Assembly (NCBI GenBank): GCA_965247355.1
Contig: OZ252011.1
Span: forward strand, 2,046,001-2,110,000
Origin: RHLJ01 sp965247355
GTDB taxonomy: Bacteria; Bacteroidota; Rhodothermia; Balneolales; Balneolaceae
DNA: 64,000 bases
Reading direction: 5' to 3'
Shown here: positions 25,001-33,833 of the stretch, piece after piece
Layout of the letters: each line of letters begins with the position of its first letter
Numbering within the stretch: the first letter of the stretch is position 1
Program-made: the position numbers and the translations under genes
Notes under the pieces: model-generated
The model's input: the letters and a program-made list of their open reading frames with translations, nothing else
Told to the model about the DNA's origin: nothing
Databases searched by the model: none

Positions 25001-25786
25001 ATGCAAAACGAAACCATCAAACAAGCACCATTACTTGAAGCCCGAAATCTCACAAAGATATATGAGGACGGCGTAAAAGCTCTCGATAACCTTCAACTAA
25101 AGGTTAATCCGGGCGAGATTTTTGCCATGCTTGGAGGTAACGGAGCTGGAAAAACTACTACCATCAATCTATTCCTGGATTTTATCCAGCCCACCAGTGG
25201 TCATGCTTTTATAAATGGCATCGATGCTAATGCAGACCCTTTGGAAGCCAAGAAAAACGTAGCCTTTGTATCTGAAAACGTACAGCTTTACCCCAATTTT
25301 ACTGCTATGCAGAATGTGGACTTCTTTGTTCGCCTTGGAGGCAAACATGATTATAAAAGAAGCGATTATGAAGCCGCTCTTATACGTGTAGGTTTACAGC
25401 GCGAAGCTTTTGATAAAAAGCTGAAAGATTTCTCGAAAGGAATGCGCCAGAAATGCGGTATTGCCATCGCTATTCTGAAGGATGCTCCTGCTATTCTGTT
25501 AGATGAGCCTACTTCCGGACTTGATCCTAAAGCAGGAAAAGAATTCACCAAACTTGTAGGAGATCTACGGGATGAAGGTAAAGCGATCCTTATGAGTACC
25601 CACGACATTTTCCGTGCAAAAGAAATCTCCGATCATGTTGGGATTCTGAATGGCGGAGTACTGGTTACTCAAAAAACTAATGCAGAATTGAAAGGAGTTA
25701 ATCTGGAAGAGCTATACGTGGAGTATATGGCTGGTTATATGGAAGAAACTCTGGAAACAGGATCCCTGACTAACAACCTCACTTAA
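25001..25786 (+). CDS. ABC transporter ATP-binding protein (ABC-2 exporter)
   Basis: 261 residues. Walker A GGNGAGKTTT (45-54), Q-loop region VAFVSENVQL with Glu instead of Gln, signature FSKGMRQKCGIA, Walker B AILLDEPTSG and a switch His in MSTHD. The SENVQL substitution and the FSKGM signature are common in the NatA/CcmA-like branch. It energises the two membrane partners encoded directly downstream. Confidence 0.95.
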   Translation: MQNETIKQAPLLEARNLTKIYEDGVKALDNLQLKVNPGEIFAMLGGNGAGKTTTINLFLDFIQPTSGHAFINGIDANADPLEAKKNVAFVSENVQLYPNFTAMQNVDFFVRLGGKHDYKRSDYEAALIRVGLQREAFDKKLKDFSKGMRQKCGIAIAILKDAPAILLDEPTSGLDPKAGKEFTKLVGDLRDEGKAILMSTHDIFRAKEISDHVGILNGGVLVTQKTNAELKGVNLEELYVEYMAGYMEETLETGSLTNNLT

Positions 25787-25794
25787 AATGTTAA

Positions 25795-25846
25795 TCGTTA
25801 TTCGTTATTCGACACCGATTAACGAATAACCAATCACGAATAACGA
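25795..25846. repeat. Inverted repeat overlapping the permease start (family D)
   Basis: TCGTTATTCG at 25795-25804 and CGAATAACGA at 25837-25846 are perfect 10-bp arms, with further internal TTCGTTA/AACGAA words between. The last base of the right arm is the A of the ATG of the next gene, so a hairpin here could modulate its translation. Confidence 0.55.
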
Positions 25847-27258
25847 TGTTTAAACTCATATTTATAAAAGAACTTAAAGAGATTATCCAAAGCAGTCGGT
25901 TTACGATTAGTTTTGCGGTATGCTCTGTGCTGATTATTCTCTCCTTTTTTATGGGAGCTCAAAACTACTTATCCAGTAAAGCCCAGTACGAAGCTGCCGT
26001 GCAGGAGAACCGAAATCAAATTGCAGCTAATACAGATTGGATCATGGTCGATCATACGATCACGCTCCCTCCTCAACCCTTAATGGCATTGGTAAATGGA
26101 ATCTCTAATGATATCGGCAGAAATATTGAAATGAGTGGTCGGGGTGAGCTCAGGGCTAGCAATACCCGATTTAATGACGAACCTATTTTTGCCATTTTCC
26201 GGTTTATGGATTTGGAATTTATTTTCGGGATCGTACTGTCTTTATTTGCTATTATTTTCGCCTACGATGCCATTAATGGTGAAAAGGTTAGTGGGACACT
26301 TAAGCTATGTTTTGCTAACTCTGTATCCAGGGCTGCCTTTATCGGTGGTAAACTGGCAGGTTCTTTTGTCGGTTTAAGTGTGGCATTACTAATTCCTATG
26401 TTAATTGGATGCGCACTGCTACCCTTACTCGGAATACAATTAAGTGCTGATGAATGGGCCAGACTGGCATTAATAATCGTTTCCGGATTAGCCTACTTTG
26501 GATTATTTCTCGCTTTGGCAGTCGGAGTTTCAGCTATTACATCCCGCCCTTCTAATTCTTTCTTAATTGGGCTTGTTGTCTGGATTTTTGCTGTATTAAT
26601 CGTGCCACGTGCTTCGGTGCTGATTTCAGGTAGATTGGCTGAAGTGCCTAATGTGGATGAAGTCACTGCACAAAAGAACCGATACCGTATTCAACTATTC
26701 GAAGAAGACCGCCCTAAAATGGAAAAATTCAACGTCCCAGATGGTACTGATCCTTCAGAAGTAATGACCATGTTCAGTTCATTTATGAGTGAGCTTTCCT
26801 CAACCAGACAAGAGAAAATCGACACCTTTACGGAGCGAATTAATGAAGACTACGAAAACAAAAAAAGACGTCAGGAGGAACTCGCGCTTGGTCTTTCCAG
26901 AGTATCTCCGACATCTGTATTTACGCTGGCCTCAACAGCACTAGCCGGAACTTCTCTAAGGCTTCAGAACCGATTCATGGATTCAGCCAATGAATACCAG
27001 AATGTGTACGGTAATTTCATGACAGAAAAAACCGGTCAAAACCAGGGAGGAGGGTTCCGGATGATCATGATAACCGATGAAGAACAGGAAGAACCCGAAA
27101 ACCTGGACCCGAATGAAATGCCTCAGTTTGAATTTGCGAAAGGAACGGTTGAAGAGGCTGCCGCTAACAGTATTCTCGATATGGGACTACTCGTACTTTT
27201 TAACATCATCTTCTTTGGAGGAGCCTTCTTCGCTTTTCTGAGATATGATCTGAGGTAA
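25846..27258 (+). CDS. ABC-2 type permease, paralogue 1
   Basis: 470 residues, six or seven membrane helices. TM1 is near the N-terminus (FTISFAVCSVLIILSFFMGA), followed by a roughly 100-residue extracytoplasmic loop. The TM2-TM6 block runs about 125-265 (IFGIVLSLFAIIFAYDAING, TLKLCFANSVSRAAFIGGKL). A second loop contains a polar helical region (about 275-410), then the last helix and the C-terminus GGAFFAFLRYDLR. It is clearly a paralogue of the next gene (shared R-F-x-D-x-x-F-I start of TM2, LSLFAI, DAINGE, FFAFLRYD), so the exporter is probably a heterodimer. Confidence 0.88.
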   Translation: MFKLIFIKELKEIIQSSRFTISFAVCSVLIILSFFMGAQNYLSSKAQYEAAVQENRNQIAANTDWIMVDHTITLPPQPLMALVNGISNDIGRNIEMSGRGELRASNTRFNDEPIFAIFRFMDLEFIFGIVLSLFAIIFAYDAINGEKVSGTLKLCFANSVSRAAFIGGKLAGSFVGLSVALLIPMLIGCALLPLLGIQLSADEWARLALIIVSGLAYFGLFLALAVGVSAITSRPSNSFLIGLVVWIFAVLIVPRASVLISGRLAEVPNVDEVTAQKNRYRIQLFEEDRPKMEKFNVPDGTDPSEVMTMFSSFMSELSSTRQEKIDTFTERINEDYENKKRRQEELALGLSRVSPTSVFTLASTALAGTSLRLQNRFMDSANEYQNVYGNFMTEKTGQNQGGGFRMIMITDEEQEEPENLDPNEMPQFEFAKGTVEEAAANSILDMGLLVLFNIIFFGGAFFAFLRYDLR

Positions 27259-27270
27259 AATAGTCCACTA

Positions 27271-27342
27271 GTCATTCTGAGCGAAAGCGAAGAATCTTGG
27301 CGGGTATTCAGCAAGATCTTTCGGAAGTATCCTCAGGATGAC
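27271..27342. repeat. 72-bp dispersed palindromic repeat, copy 1 (family B)
   Basis: Begins GTCATTCTGAG and ends CTCAGGATGAC. The inner part contains ATCTTG...CAAGAT arms. A second copy of exactly the same length is at 39059-39130. It lies in the gap between the two permease genes. Confidence 0.75.
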
Positions 27343-27378
27343 CATTCACAAGAATTTTATCACTAAACCTAAACCACC

Positions 27379-28845
27379 ATGCTATCCATACTCGTACAAA
27401 AAGAGCTCAAAAACATATTATTGAGCCCAAAATTCTTTGCCACTTTTTTAGTGTGTTCAATCCTGATACTGATTAGTGTATTTATCGGCATTAATGAGTA
27501 CAAGAACTCCGTTACTCAGTTTGAAACGAACCAACTGATCGCACAACAGGATGTTGAACAGGCAACCAGCTGGATGCAAGTCCGAAATATTGCCCACCGA
27601 AAACCAACTCCAATGCAAATCTTTGTTTCTGGTTTACACTTTGATGTGGGTCGTTTATCCGGTATTTCATCGTTTGATGATGTAAAGCTGGTTCGAAGTC
27701 CTTATTCCGATGAGACTCTGTTCGCTATTTTTCGTTTTATCGACTTTGCGTTTATTGTACAGGTCGTACTTTCGCTTTTCGCAATCCTGTTTACCTATGA
27801 TGCCATCAATGGAGAAAGAGAAAATGGAACCTTAAAGCTGGCTTTTTCTAATCCTGTATCAAGAATTCAATATTTAATCGCAAAATTCACCGGTACCTGG
27901 CTTGGGTTAATTGTACCTCTGCTAATCCCAATATTAATTGGTTTGCTACTCCTCACTGTTTTTGAAGTTTCTGTTACTCCTTCTGATTGGATGAGTATTG
28001 CCAGCCTTATTGCTCTTTCCATTCTGTATATAACTTTCTTCATTGGTATTGGACTTTTCATATCAGCCATTACACGAAAATCGTCCCTCTCCTTCCTGCT
28101 TTTGCTGGTGATTTGGATTAGCGGAGTTTTGATCCTTCCAAGAATGGGAGTTATGGCCGCAGGACAATTAGTATCAATCGAATCAGTAGCTCAACTGGAA
28201 GCAAAACAAGAGGCTTTTGAGAGGCAGCGTTGGGAGGACTATTCTGCTGAGTTATCGGAAATCTGGAGAACAAGGGAACAGCAAATGGAAGGCATGGATG
28301 AAGATGAGCGCCGGGCTTACAGAGATGAGAAAGAATGGGAATGGCTGGAAGTAGATGATGCTGCCCGTAAAAAAGTACAGGCGGATATCATCGAAAATAA
28401 CCGGACATTGCTGGAAGAATCTCAAAATAAAAAGAAGGTTCAGGAACAGCTGGCGTTCAACCTTGCAAGAATCTCACCGGTATCTTCATTCAGACTTGCA
28501 GCTATGAACCTGGCCGGAACTGATATTGATCTTAAGAGTCGTTATGAAGAGAGTATGCGACGATATAAAGATGATTTCACTGAGTTTACTGAAAAAAAAC
28601 AAGCAGAAGATGGCGGACATGGAGGTTTTCGAATTGAAGTTGATTCCAACGAAGGAGTGAAGCTCGATTTTGGCAGAAATGACCAAACTCTGGATACGAG
28701 TGAAATGCCTCAGTATTCTGCGCCGGTAGTACAAGCTGGTACTACCCTTGGCAACAGTATCCTGGACTTTGGATTACTCATTGTATTCATCATTGCAACA
28801 TTCGGTGGTAGCTTCTTCGCTTTTTTACGATATGATATGAGATGA
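27379..28845 (+). CDS. ABC-2 type permease, paralogue 2
   Basis: 488 residues with the same layout as the preceding permease: TM1 (FFATFLVCSILILISVFIGI), outer loop, TM block with VVLSLFAILFTYDAINGERE and TLKLAFSNPVSRIQYLIAKF. A longer, highly charged extracytoplasmic helical region follows (about 275-390, rich in Glu/Arg/Gln), then the final helix and GGSFFAFLRYDMR. The big charged loop may contact the NEW3 or PDZ protein. It ends 1 bp before the convergent lipase gene. Confidence 0.88.
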   Translation: MLSILVQKELKNILLSPKFFATFLVCSILILISVFIGINEYKNSVTQFETNQLIAQQDVEQATSWMQVRNIAHRKPTPMQIFVSGLHFDVGRLSGISSFDDVKLVRSPYSDETLFAIFRFIDFAFIVQVVLSLFAILFTYDAINGERENGTLKLAFSNPVSRIQYLIAKFTGTWLGLIVPLLIPILIGLLLLTVFEVSVTPSDWMSIASLIALSILYITFFIGIGLFISAITRKSSLSFLLLLVIWISGVLILPRMGVMAAGQLVSIESVAQLEAKQEAFERQRWEDYSAELSEIWRTREQQMEGMDEDERRAYRDEKEWEWLEVDDAARKKVQADIIENNRTLLEESQNKKKVQEQLAFNLARISPVSSFRLAAMNLAGTDIDLKSRYEESMRRYKDDFTEFTEKKQAEDGGHGGFRIEVDSNEGVKLDFGRNDQTLDTSEMPQYSAPVVQAGTTLGNSILDFGLLIVFIIATFGGSFFAFLRYDMR

Positions 28846-28846
28846 A

Positions 28847-30355
28847 TTAAGCCTTATTCCAATGTTCAATATTTAATCTGAGTTTGGCTTTGAAACCCTT
28901 CTTAGATGACAATGGAATATAGAAAGCAGGTATAGAGTCTGTGTTTCCATCTTGCGGATCGGTTAAAGCCTCTGTACCTCTGTTTTCCCCCCAATTCGAA
29001 TCTGTCATTATATACCGGATGTTCCATCCTGAAGAAGTTTGTGTAGCCCTAACCGTGATTTTCTGGCGAAATAAATTTTCCTCTGGTATCCTTCTTTTTA
29101 AAAATAAAAAACCATCAATACGGTATTCCGTGGTTCTGACGGCAAGATCAACTGAGAAAACGATTGTTTTACTGCCTTTCAGCTCAATATTTCGTGTATC
29201 AAGGAAAAGAGAAAACATCATTGGAGACCGGGCTTGAGTAAGAGATTCTTTTTCAGGCCGAAATAATTCATCAAAGGTTCTGAATACTGCTGAATTTGTC
29301 TCTACTTTCCTTTCAGTAAGCTTGTATGTGATTGAACCTCGGGGCATCACCGTAGATTCGAAGTAATAGGAAACCTTTACATCATGCCCGTTATCAAACT
29401 CCTTTTTTACAGTAGGAGGCAGTGGTAGATTATCCACCTCTATTGTTCCCTTAATAAGGGTGTCTCCAAATAAAAACCGGGTTAGGTTTTGATATCCTTC
29501 TTCTGAATTTACTAACCCATAATGCCCACTGTGGCTATGATAAGTAAACGCTCTCGGTGCATTTCTAACGGTGGCATTTTTGATTTTAACCAACCCATCA
29601 CTCATTGGCCCTACCGCATATTGCGCAGCGCTGTAATCTTTGTGATTTGTTCCCACCAGACAAAAGAACTTATCTGTACTAAATTTTCCATCCAGTGAAT
29701 CCACCCGCTTACTTGAGGATAGGTTCATATACTTCGCAATTCTTTTCCGGTTGAAGTTGCTTATGTCCCAGATTCCTATGAATGAGGGAACATTTAAACC
29801 TCTCAGTTCAATTCCGTTATGAGGCGTGCCATAAGTAAATACCTTATCAACAAGTTTTTTTGTAACCTGGCTGGAAACCTCATCATTTTGAAGGAAACAA
29901 CGGGCAATGAGTCCCCCCATAGAATGAGCAACCAGGTACACCTTAAATCCATCATTTAATTCCTGATTGTCTCCACAAACCTTCTCTTTCACACTTTCAA
30001 TTAACTCACCTAGACCTTTCGCCGCTTCTTTTATTGACGGTCTGTCTCCTGTGCCTAAATCATCATCAGCCTGTTCATAATACCTATAAATTATTACGCT
30101 TCGTGAAGGAATGTCATGGTCAATTTCTCTGCCATCCTGATAAATATCTTTGTAATTGAAGTCTTTCATCAATCGGATTAATGGCGACTCAAAAATATGC
30201 TTGGTTACAGATCGGTCCCATTCCTGTCTGATTTTGGTTGAACCCAGGTTAAATCCCATATAAGGAGTAGATACAGTGTCATTAATCTCCTTATCTCTCA
30301 TTGCATATCCCCTGATATAAATGATAGGATAAAATGGTTGCTCAATCTTTTTCAT
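28847..30355 (-). CDS. Alpha/beta-hydrolase (lipase/esterase-like) with C-terminal beta domain
   Basis: 502 residues with no signal peptide. The nucleophile elbow is VAHSMGGLIARCF (serine near 168), after YPIIYIRGYAMRD, which forms the oxyanion-side strand. FTYGTPHNGIELRG is the usual strand after the elbow in PGAP1/lecithin-acyltransferase-like lipases, and a candidate histidine is in YHSHSGHYGLV. From about 300 on there is a second, beta-rich domain that I cannot name. A cytoplasmic lipase with a large added domain is unusual for housekeeping lipid metabolism. It is a single-gene unit, convergent with the ABC operon. Confidence 0.7.
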   Translation of the reverse strand: MKKIEQPFYPIIYIRGYAMRDKEINDTVSTPYMGFNLGSTKIRQEWDRSVTKHIFESPLIRLMKDFNYKDIYQDGREIDHDIPSRSVIIYRYYEQADDDLGTGDRPSIKEAAKGLGELIESVKEKVCGDNQELNDGFKVYLVAHSMGGLIARCFLQNDEVSSQVTKKLVDKVFTYGTPHNGIELRGLNVPSFIGIWDISNFNRKRIAKYMNLSSSKRVDSLDGKFSTDKFFCLVGTNHKDYSAAQYAVGPMSDGLVKIKNATVRNAPRAFTYHSHSGHYGLVNSEEGYQNLTRFLFGDTLIKGTIEVDNLPLPPTVKKEFDNGHDVKVSYYFESTVMPRGSITYKLTERKVETNSAVFRTFDELFRPEKESLTQARSPMMFSLFLDTRNIELKGSKTIVFSVDLAVRTTEYRIDGFLFLKRRIPEENLFRQKITVRATQTSSGWNIRYIMTDSNWGENRGTEALTDPQDGNTDSIPAFYIPLSSKKGFKAKLRLNIEHWNKA

Positions 30356-30484
30356 AATCCCTAGAAATAATTATCGTTATCTGGTAACATTAATAAATTC
30401 TATGTGATAGAGCAAAACTGTTTTTACTAACTATCTCTACATGACTAAGTAAATGTAATAAGTGTTGAAGTACTTCTATCTGAT

Positions 30485-31756
30485 TTACACTTTAAACCTA
30501 TCAAAAACAGCTTTATCCAAATATTCCCTATGATTAGGGTGAGCTATTTTAACTAACGCTTTTGCTCTTTGATGCAGATTTTTACCATATAAATTAGCAA
30601 TCCCATATTCAGTAACTATATAATGAACATGTGCCCGGGTTGTAACTACTCCCGCTCCTTCTTTTAAAAATGGGACAATCCTGCTGATTCCTTTTTTAGT
30701 AGTTGATGGAAGCGCGATAATGGGTTTTCCTCCTGGTGATAGAGATGCCCCACGAATAAAATCCATCTGTCCACCTACGCCGGAATAATGATAAGTCCCG
30801 ATAGAGTCTGCACAAATTTGTCCGGTCAAATCGACTTCAATAGCGCTATTGATTGCGGTTACCTTTGGGTTCTGTCGAATAACAGCGGTATCATTTACAT
30901 AAGCAATATCCAGCATGGCTACCATAGGATTGTCATCTATGAAATCATACACACGCTTAGAACCCATCACAAAACCACTTACTACTTTGTTTTTGTACTT
31001 CACTTTTTGCGAACCGTTAATCACTCCTTTTTCTACTAAATCAATGACCCCATCCGCAAACATTTCGGTATGAATCCCTAGATTCTTATGATTTGAAAGA
31101 CTTTTAAGTACCGCATTTGGAATTGCTCCTATCCCCATTTGTAGCGTTGCGCCATCCTCAACCAGTTCGGTACAATAAGCCCCGATTTTCATTTCGGTTT
31201 CATCAGGCTCGGGAATAATCTGCTCAGGTAGTGGATCATTAACTTCTACTAAAGCATCAATCTTATCTACGTGGATAAATCCATCCCCATGTGTTCGCGG
31301 CATATTCGGGTTTACTTGTGCAATGATTTTTTTTGCTTTCTGGGAAGCCGGAAAACTCCCTACTAAAGAAACCCCAAGAGAACAATACCCATGTTTATCA
31401 GGCGGTGAAACATTCAATAAAGCCACATCTATGGGCAGAATATCTTTTCGAATCAATCCCGGCACTTCACTCAAAAAGATGGGGATGTAATCTCCCCGGC
31501 CTTCATTTATGGCACTTCGAACATTCGCTCCTACGAAAAACGCATTTACCTGAAAACTCTCTGCAAACTCAGGTTTTGAGTACGGGGCTTCATCTTCGGT
31601 ATGAATATGAACTATCTCAATATCCTGGAGTTCATCCGCACGGTTTACCATGGCTTTTACCAAAGTAATTGGTACGGCATTTACTCCATGTATAAGAACC
31701 CTGTCTCCGGACTTAATAAGTTTTACTGCTTTTTCAGCCGTTGTATAAGTAGCCAT
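30485..31756 (-). CDS. Acetyl-CoA hydrolase/transferase family protein (4-hydroxybutyrate CoA-transferase-like)
   Basis: 423 residues from the ATG at 31754-31756, which has a strong AGGAGA ribosome site upstream. An extended frame to 31792 lacks this and is rejected. CoA-transferase features: GDRVLIHGVNAVP, LNVSPPDKHGYCSLG, EDGATLQMGIGAIPNAVL, the catalytic Glu in NSAIEVDLTGQICADSIG, and GVGGQMDFIRGAS in the C-terminal domain. The family exchanges CoA between acetate and short acyl or hydroxyacyl acids. It stands alone, with a terminator upstream that ends the previous transcript. Confidence 0.9.
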   Translation of the reverse strand: MATYTTAEKAVKLIKSGDRVLIHGVNAVPITLVKAMVNRADELQDIEIVHIHTEDEAPYSKPEFAESFQVNAFFVGANVRSAINEGRGDYIPIFLSEVPGLIRKDILPIDVALLNVSPPDKHGYCSLGVSLVGSFPASQKAKKIIAQVNPNMPRTHGDGFIHVDKIDALVEVNDPLPEQIIPEPDETEMKIGAYCTELVEDGATLQMGIGAIPNAVLKSLSNHKNLGIHTEMFADGVIDLVEKGVINGSQKVKYKNKVVSGFVMGSKRVYDFIDDNPMVAMLDIAYVNDTAVIRQNPKVTAINSAIEVDLTGQICADSIGTYHYSGVGGQMDFIRGASLSPGGKPIIALPSTTKKGISRIVPFLKEGAGVVTTRAHVHYIVTEYGIANLYGKNLHQRAKALVKIAHPNHREYLDKAVFDRFKV

Positions 31757-31817
31757 GTCTTCTCCTATTTGATTTAGAAGAAGCTTAGCCAATGATTATG
31801 AAGTTGTTATAAATAAA

Positions 31818-31845
31818 AAAGACTACTCATTCCTGAGTAGTCTTT
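31818..31845 (-). terminator. Rho-independent terminator after the lipoprotein gene
   Basis: AAAGACTACTCA, loop of 4, TGAGTAGTCTTT: a perfect 12-bp stem. On the minus strand it is followed by a run of T (TTTTTTATTT). It ends transcription of the lipoprotein gene at 31880-33565. Confidence 0.88.
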
Positions 31846-31879
31846 GGTCAGCGCTTATGATTTGTCTGGTTAGTAAGAT

Positions 31880-33565
31880 CTAGTCTGATAAAGCGGTATT
31901 CCACACCTCATCATAACCAAACTTCGCTTGCTCTGAGGTCAATTCCTGTATCGATTGTTTGATGAGTTTCAGGATCACATCTTTTTGTCCGATGCGATTC
32001 AATGCATTCAAATTCGAAAATTCAGATTCGCTAAACGAAACCCCCGGTCCCTGAACAGATCCCTGAAGCCAAACATTGGACATCCCATCAAAAGCCTGAG
32101 TTTGGCCAACAACCCGATAGCTTACATTTGGAAGAAGCACGATCGTATTATCTTCTCCACCGGCAACCTGATAATTAATTACCACATCCATAAAAGCATC
32201 CATATTCATGTCTCTGATTAATCGAGGGGTTGTTCCTCCATCAGCAATTAACGCGGTAGTTCTGTCACCCATTATTTCTCCTAAAGTTCGTGGTATCAGA
32301 CGCTTGGTGTCTCTTAGATTCTTGGCGATGTATTCTTCCGTATTCACGTCTTCGGGCGTGTAAAATTCATCGTATATAGGATTTGAAGTGATTTGATCGA
32401 CGTCAACAATTGAAGCGTTATAATCATTTTTAAGGAACCCTGTTAAGTCTGAATACATATTCTCCAAAAACTGATTCCAATACTGGTCATCCAATTCCGG
32501 GAATTGAAAGGTGGTAGTCGTGGTCGTTATCTCTCTGTATCCTGTTAAATAGTTATCCCGCTCGCTGGTTTCTACTTCCTTTTTGTATAAAGTACCGGAA
32601 ACACTCAGAGATGAAATACCAATTCGCTCAATATTGGTATTCAAAGGTCGGGCATACCATGCGTTACTTGAGGTTGCTGTGTATTTGAATTTACCTGAGG
32701 CTTCTTCTGAATCTCCACTAATCCTTACCCACGCTCTTCCTTCTGCATTTCCGGTAACAGTTACCGGCACAGTGTCGATGGACATCATTTCTTTTTTGAA
32801 ATATGGAAACGGTTGCCCCGCATCAGTCCGATCGTATTCTACCATACTCACCTGCAAATGATTTTCACCCGTTGTCCAGTTGGTTACATCTTTGCCTGTT
32901 GGTCCACCACCGGCAATATGCTTGTGTTTGAAAGCATCTGCAGGTACTGTAATTTTATTATTAATTACGGTAGTCTGAAAGTTTGCAAATCCTTTAGCTC
33001 CAACTGCATTTGTTATCAGAGAAACGGTTACCCTTTTTCCCTCTGCAGCGGATCCATACTCCAGTTCGATTTCTAAAGGAGCGTTTATATCTATCGTTGC
33101 GCCTTCGCTACTACCATTTACACTTTTAATCTGAATGGCAGGTAGCGGCGCTATTTCAAACTCTGTAGTTGAGCCATCGGAACTGGTAATAACCACTTCT
33201 TTCGGTGACAAGTCGCTATGATCAAAACGAGCGAAATAGGCTCCTCCCCCATAACTTTTAGCTTCAACACCACCTACGGTTACGGTTCCATCCAGTGAGA
33301 TAACCCCCACTTTACCTTCGGGTTTTACAAACATCACTCCAACCAGATTCTCTCCTTCCTCCCAGTCTTCAGTACCTAAAGTTGTAATTCCCACATCCGA
33401 AGCATATATGTTGGATTGGTACTTCCCAATCACAGCCATATTGTTAAAGTCCGCTTCTTTTTTTGTCATTAATTTTAGCGCAACCTTTCCAATCTGTTGT
33501 TGAACCGTCGCACAGGACATCAAAAATATTGATACCCCGAAAAAGCCAATTAGTAGTTTCTTCAT
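31880..33565 (-). CDS. Large lipoprotein, function unknown
   Basis: 561 residues. Signal peptide with lipobox FLMSC (C18), then CATVQQQ. The mature part begins with two or three beta-rich domains (EDWEEGENLVGVMFVKPEGK, DINAPLEIELEYGSAAEGKR). The C-terminal half has a long alpha/beta region (about 330-550) with YLTGYREITTTTTTFQFP and TTALIADGGTTPRLIRDMNM. I do not recognise a named family. It is monocistronic, with its own terminator. Confidence 0.68.
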   Translation of the reverse strand: MKKLLIGFFGVSIFLMSCATVQQQIGKVALKLMTKKEADFNNMAVIGKYQSNIYASDVGITTLGTEDWEEGENLVGVMFVKPEGKVGVISLDGTVTVGGVEAKSYGGGAYFARFDHSDLSPKEVVITSSDGSTTEFEIAPLPAIQIKSVNGSSEGATIDINAPLEIELEYGSAAEGKRVTVSLITNAVGAKGFANFQTTVINNKITVPADAFKHKHIAGGGPTGKDVTNWTTGENHLQVSMVEYDRTDAGQPFPYFKKEMMSIDTVPVTVTGNAEGRAWVRISGDSEEASGKFKYTATSSNAWYARPLNTNIERIGISSLSVSGTLYKKEVETSERDNYLTGYREITTTTTTFQFPELDDQYWNQFLENMYSDLTGFLKNDYNASIVDVDQITSNPIYDEFYTPEDVNTEEYIAKNLRDTKRLIPRTLGEIMGDRTTALIADGGTTPRLIRDMNMDAFMDVVINYQVAGGEDNTIVLLPNVSYRVVGQTQAFDGMSNVWLQGSVQGPGVSFSESEFSNLNALNRIGQKDVILKLIKQSIQELTSEQAKFGYDEVWNTALSD

Positions 33566-33668
33566 ATTAATTCTGTTTTAATTAGTATGACTCAAACTCA
33601 CGTTATTTGGCAGAGTTATCTATCACCCAAACGGGGTATTTTGGGGAAGCTATTCAACAAAATTTAAA

Positions 33669-33772
33669 GTCATTGCGAGAAGCTTATGCGACGAAGCAAT
33701 CCCGTTGTTAAAGACTTGGGCTTATTTAAGGAGATTGCTTAGTCATTCGCTTTGCTTATTCCTCGCAATGAC
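33669..33772. repeat. 104-bp dispersed palindromic repeat, full copy (family A)
   Basis: Starts GTCATTGCGAG and ends CTCGCAATGAC, with internal CGACGAAGCAATCCC near the left and GGAGATTGCTTAGTCATTCGC near the right. The arms repeat as a near-perfect inverted pair. It lies between the lipoprotein start and the amidohydrolase terminator. Confidence 0.75.
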
Positions 33773-33783
33773 AGGAAATAAAA

Positions 33784-33809
33784 AAAGCGCACCTGATCAG
33801 GTGCGCTTT
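33784..33809 (-). terminator. Rho-independent terminator of the amidohydrolase gene
   Basis: AAAGCGCACCTGATCAGGTG then CGCTTT is a fully self-complementary 26-bp sequence. On the minus strand it is followed by TTTTATTTCC. It lies 24 bp after the stop of the amidohydrolase gene. Confidence 0.88.
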
Positions 33810-33833
33810 AGATTTCCTGGTTTGTTTAATTAA

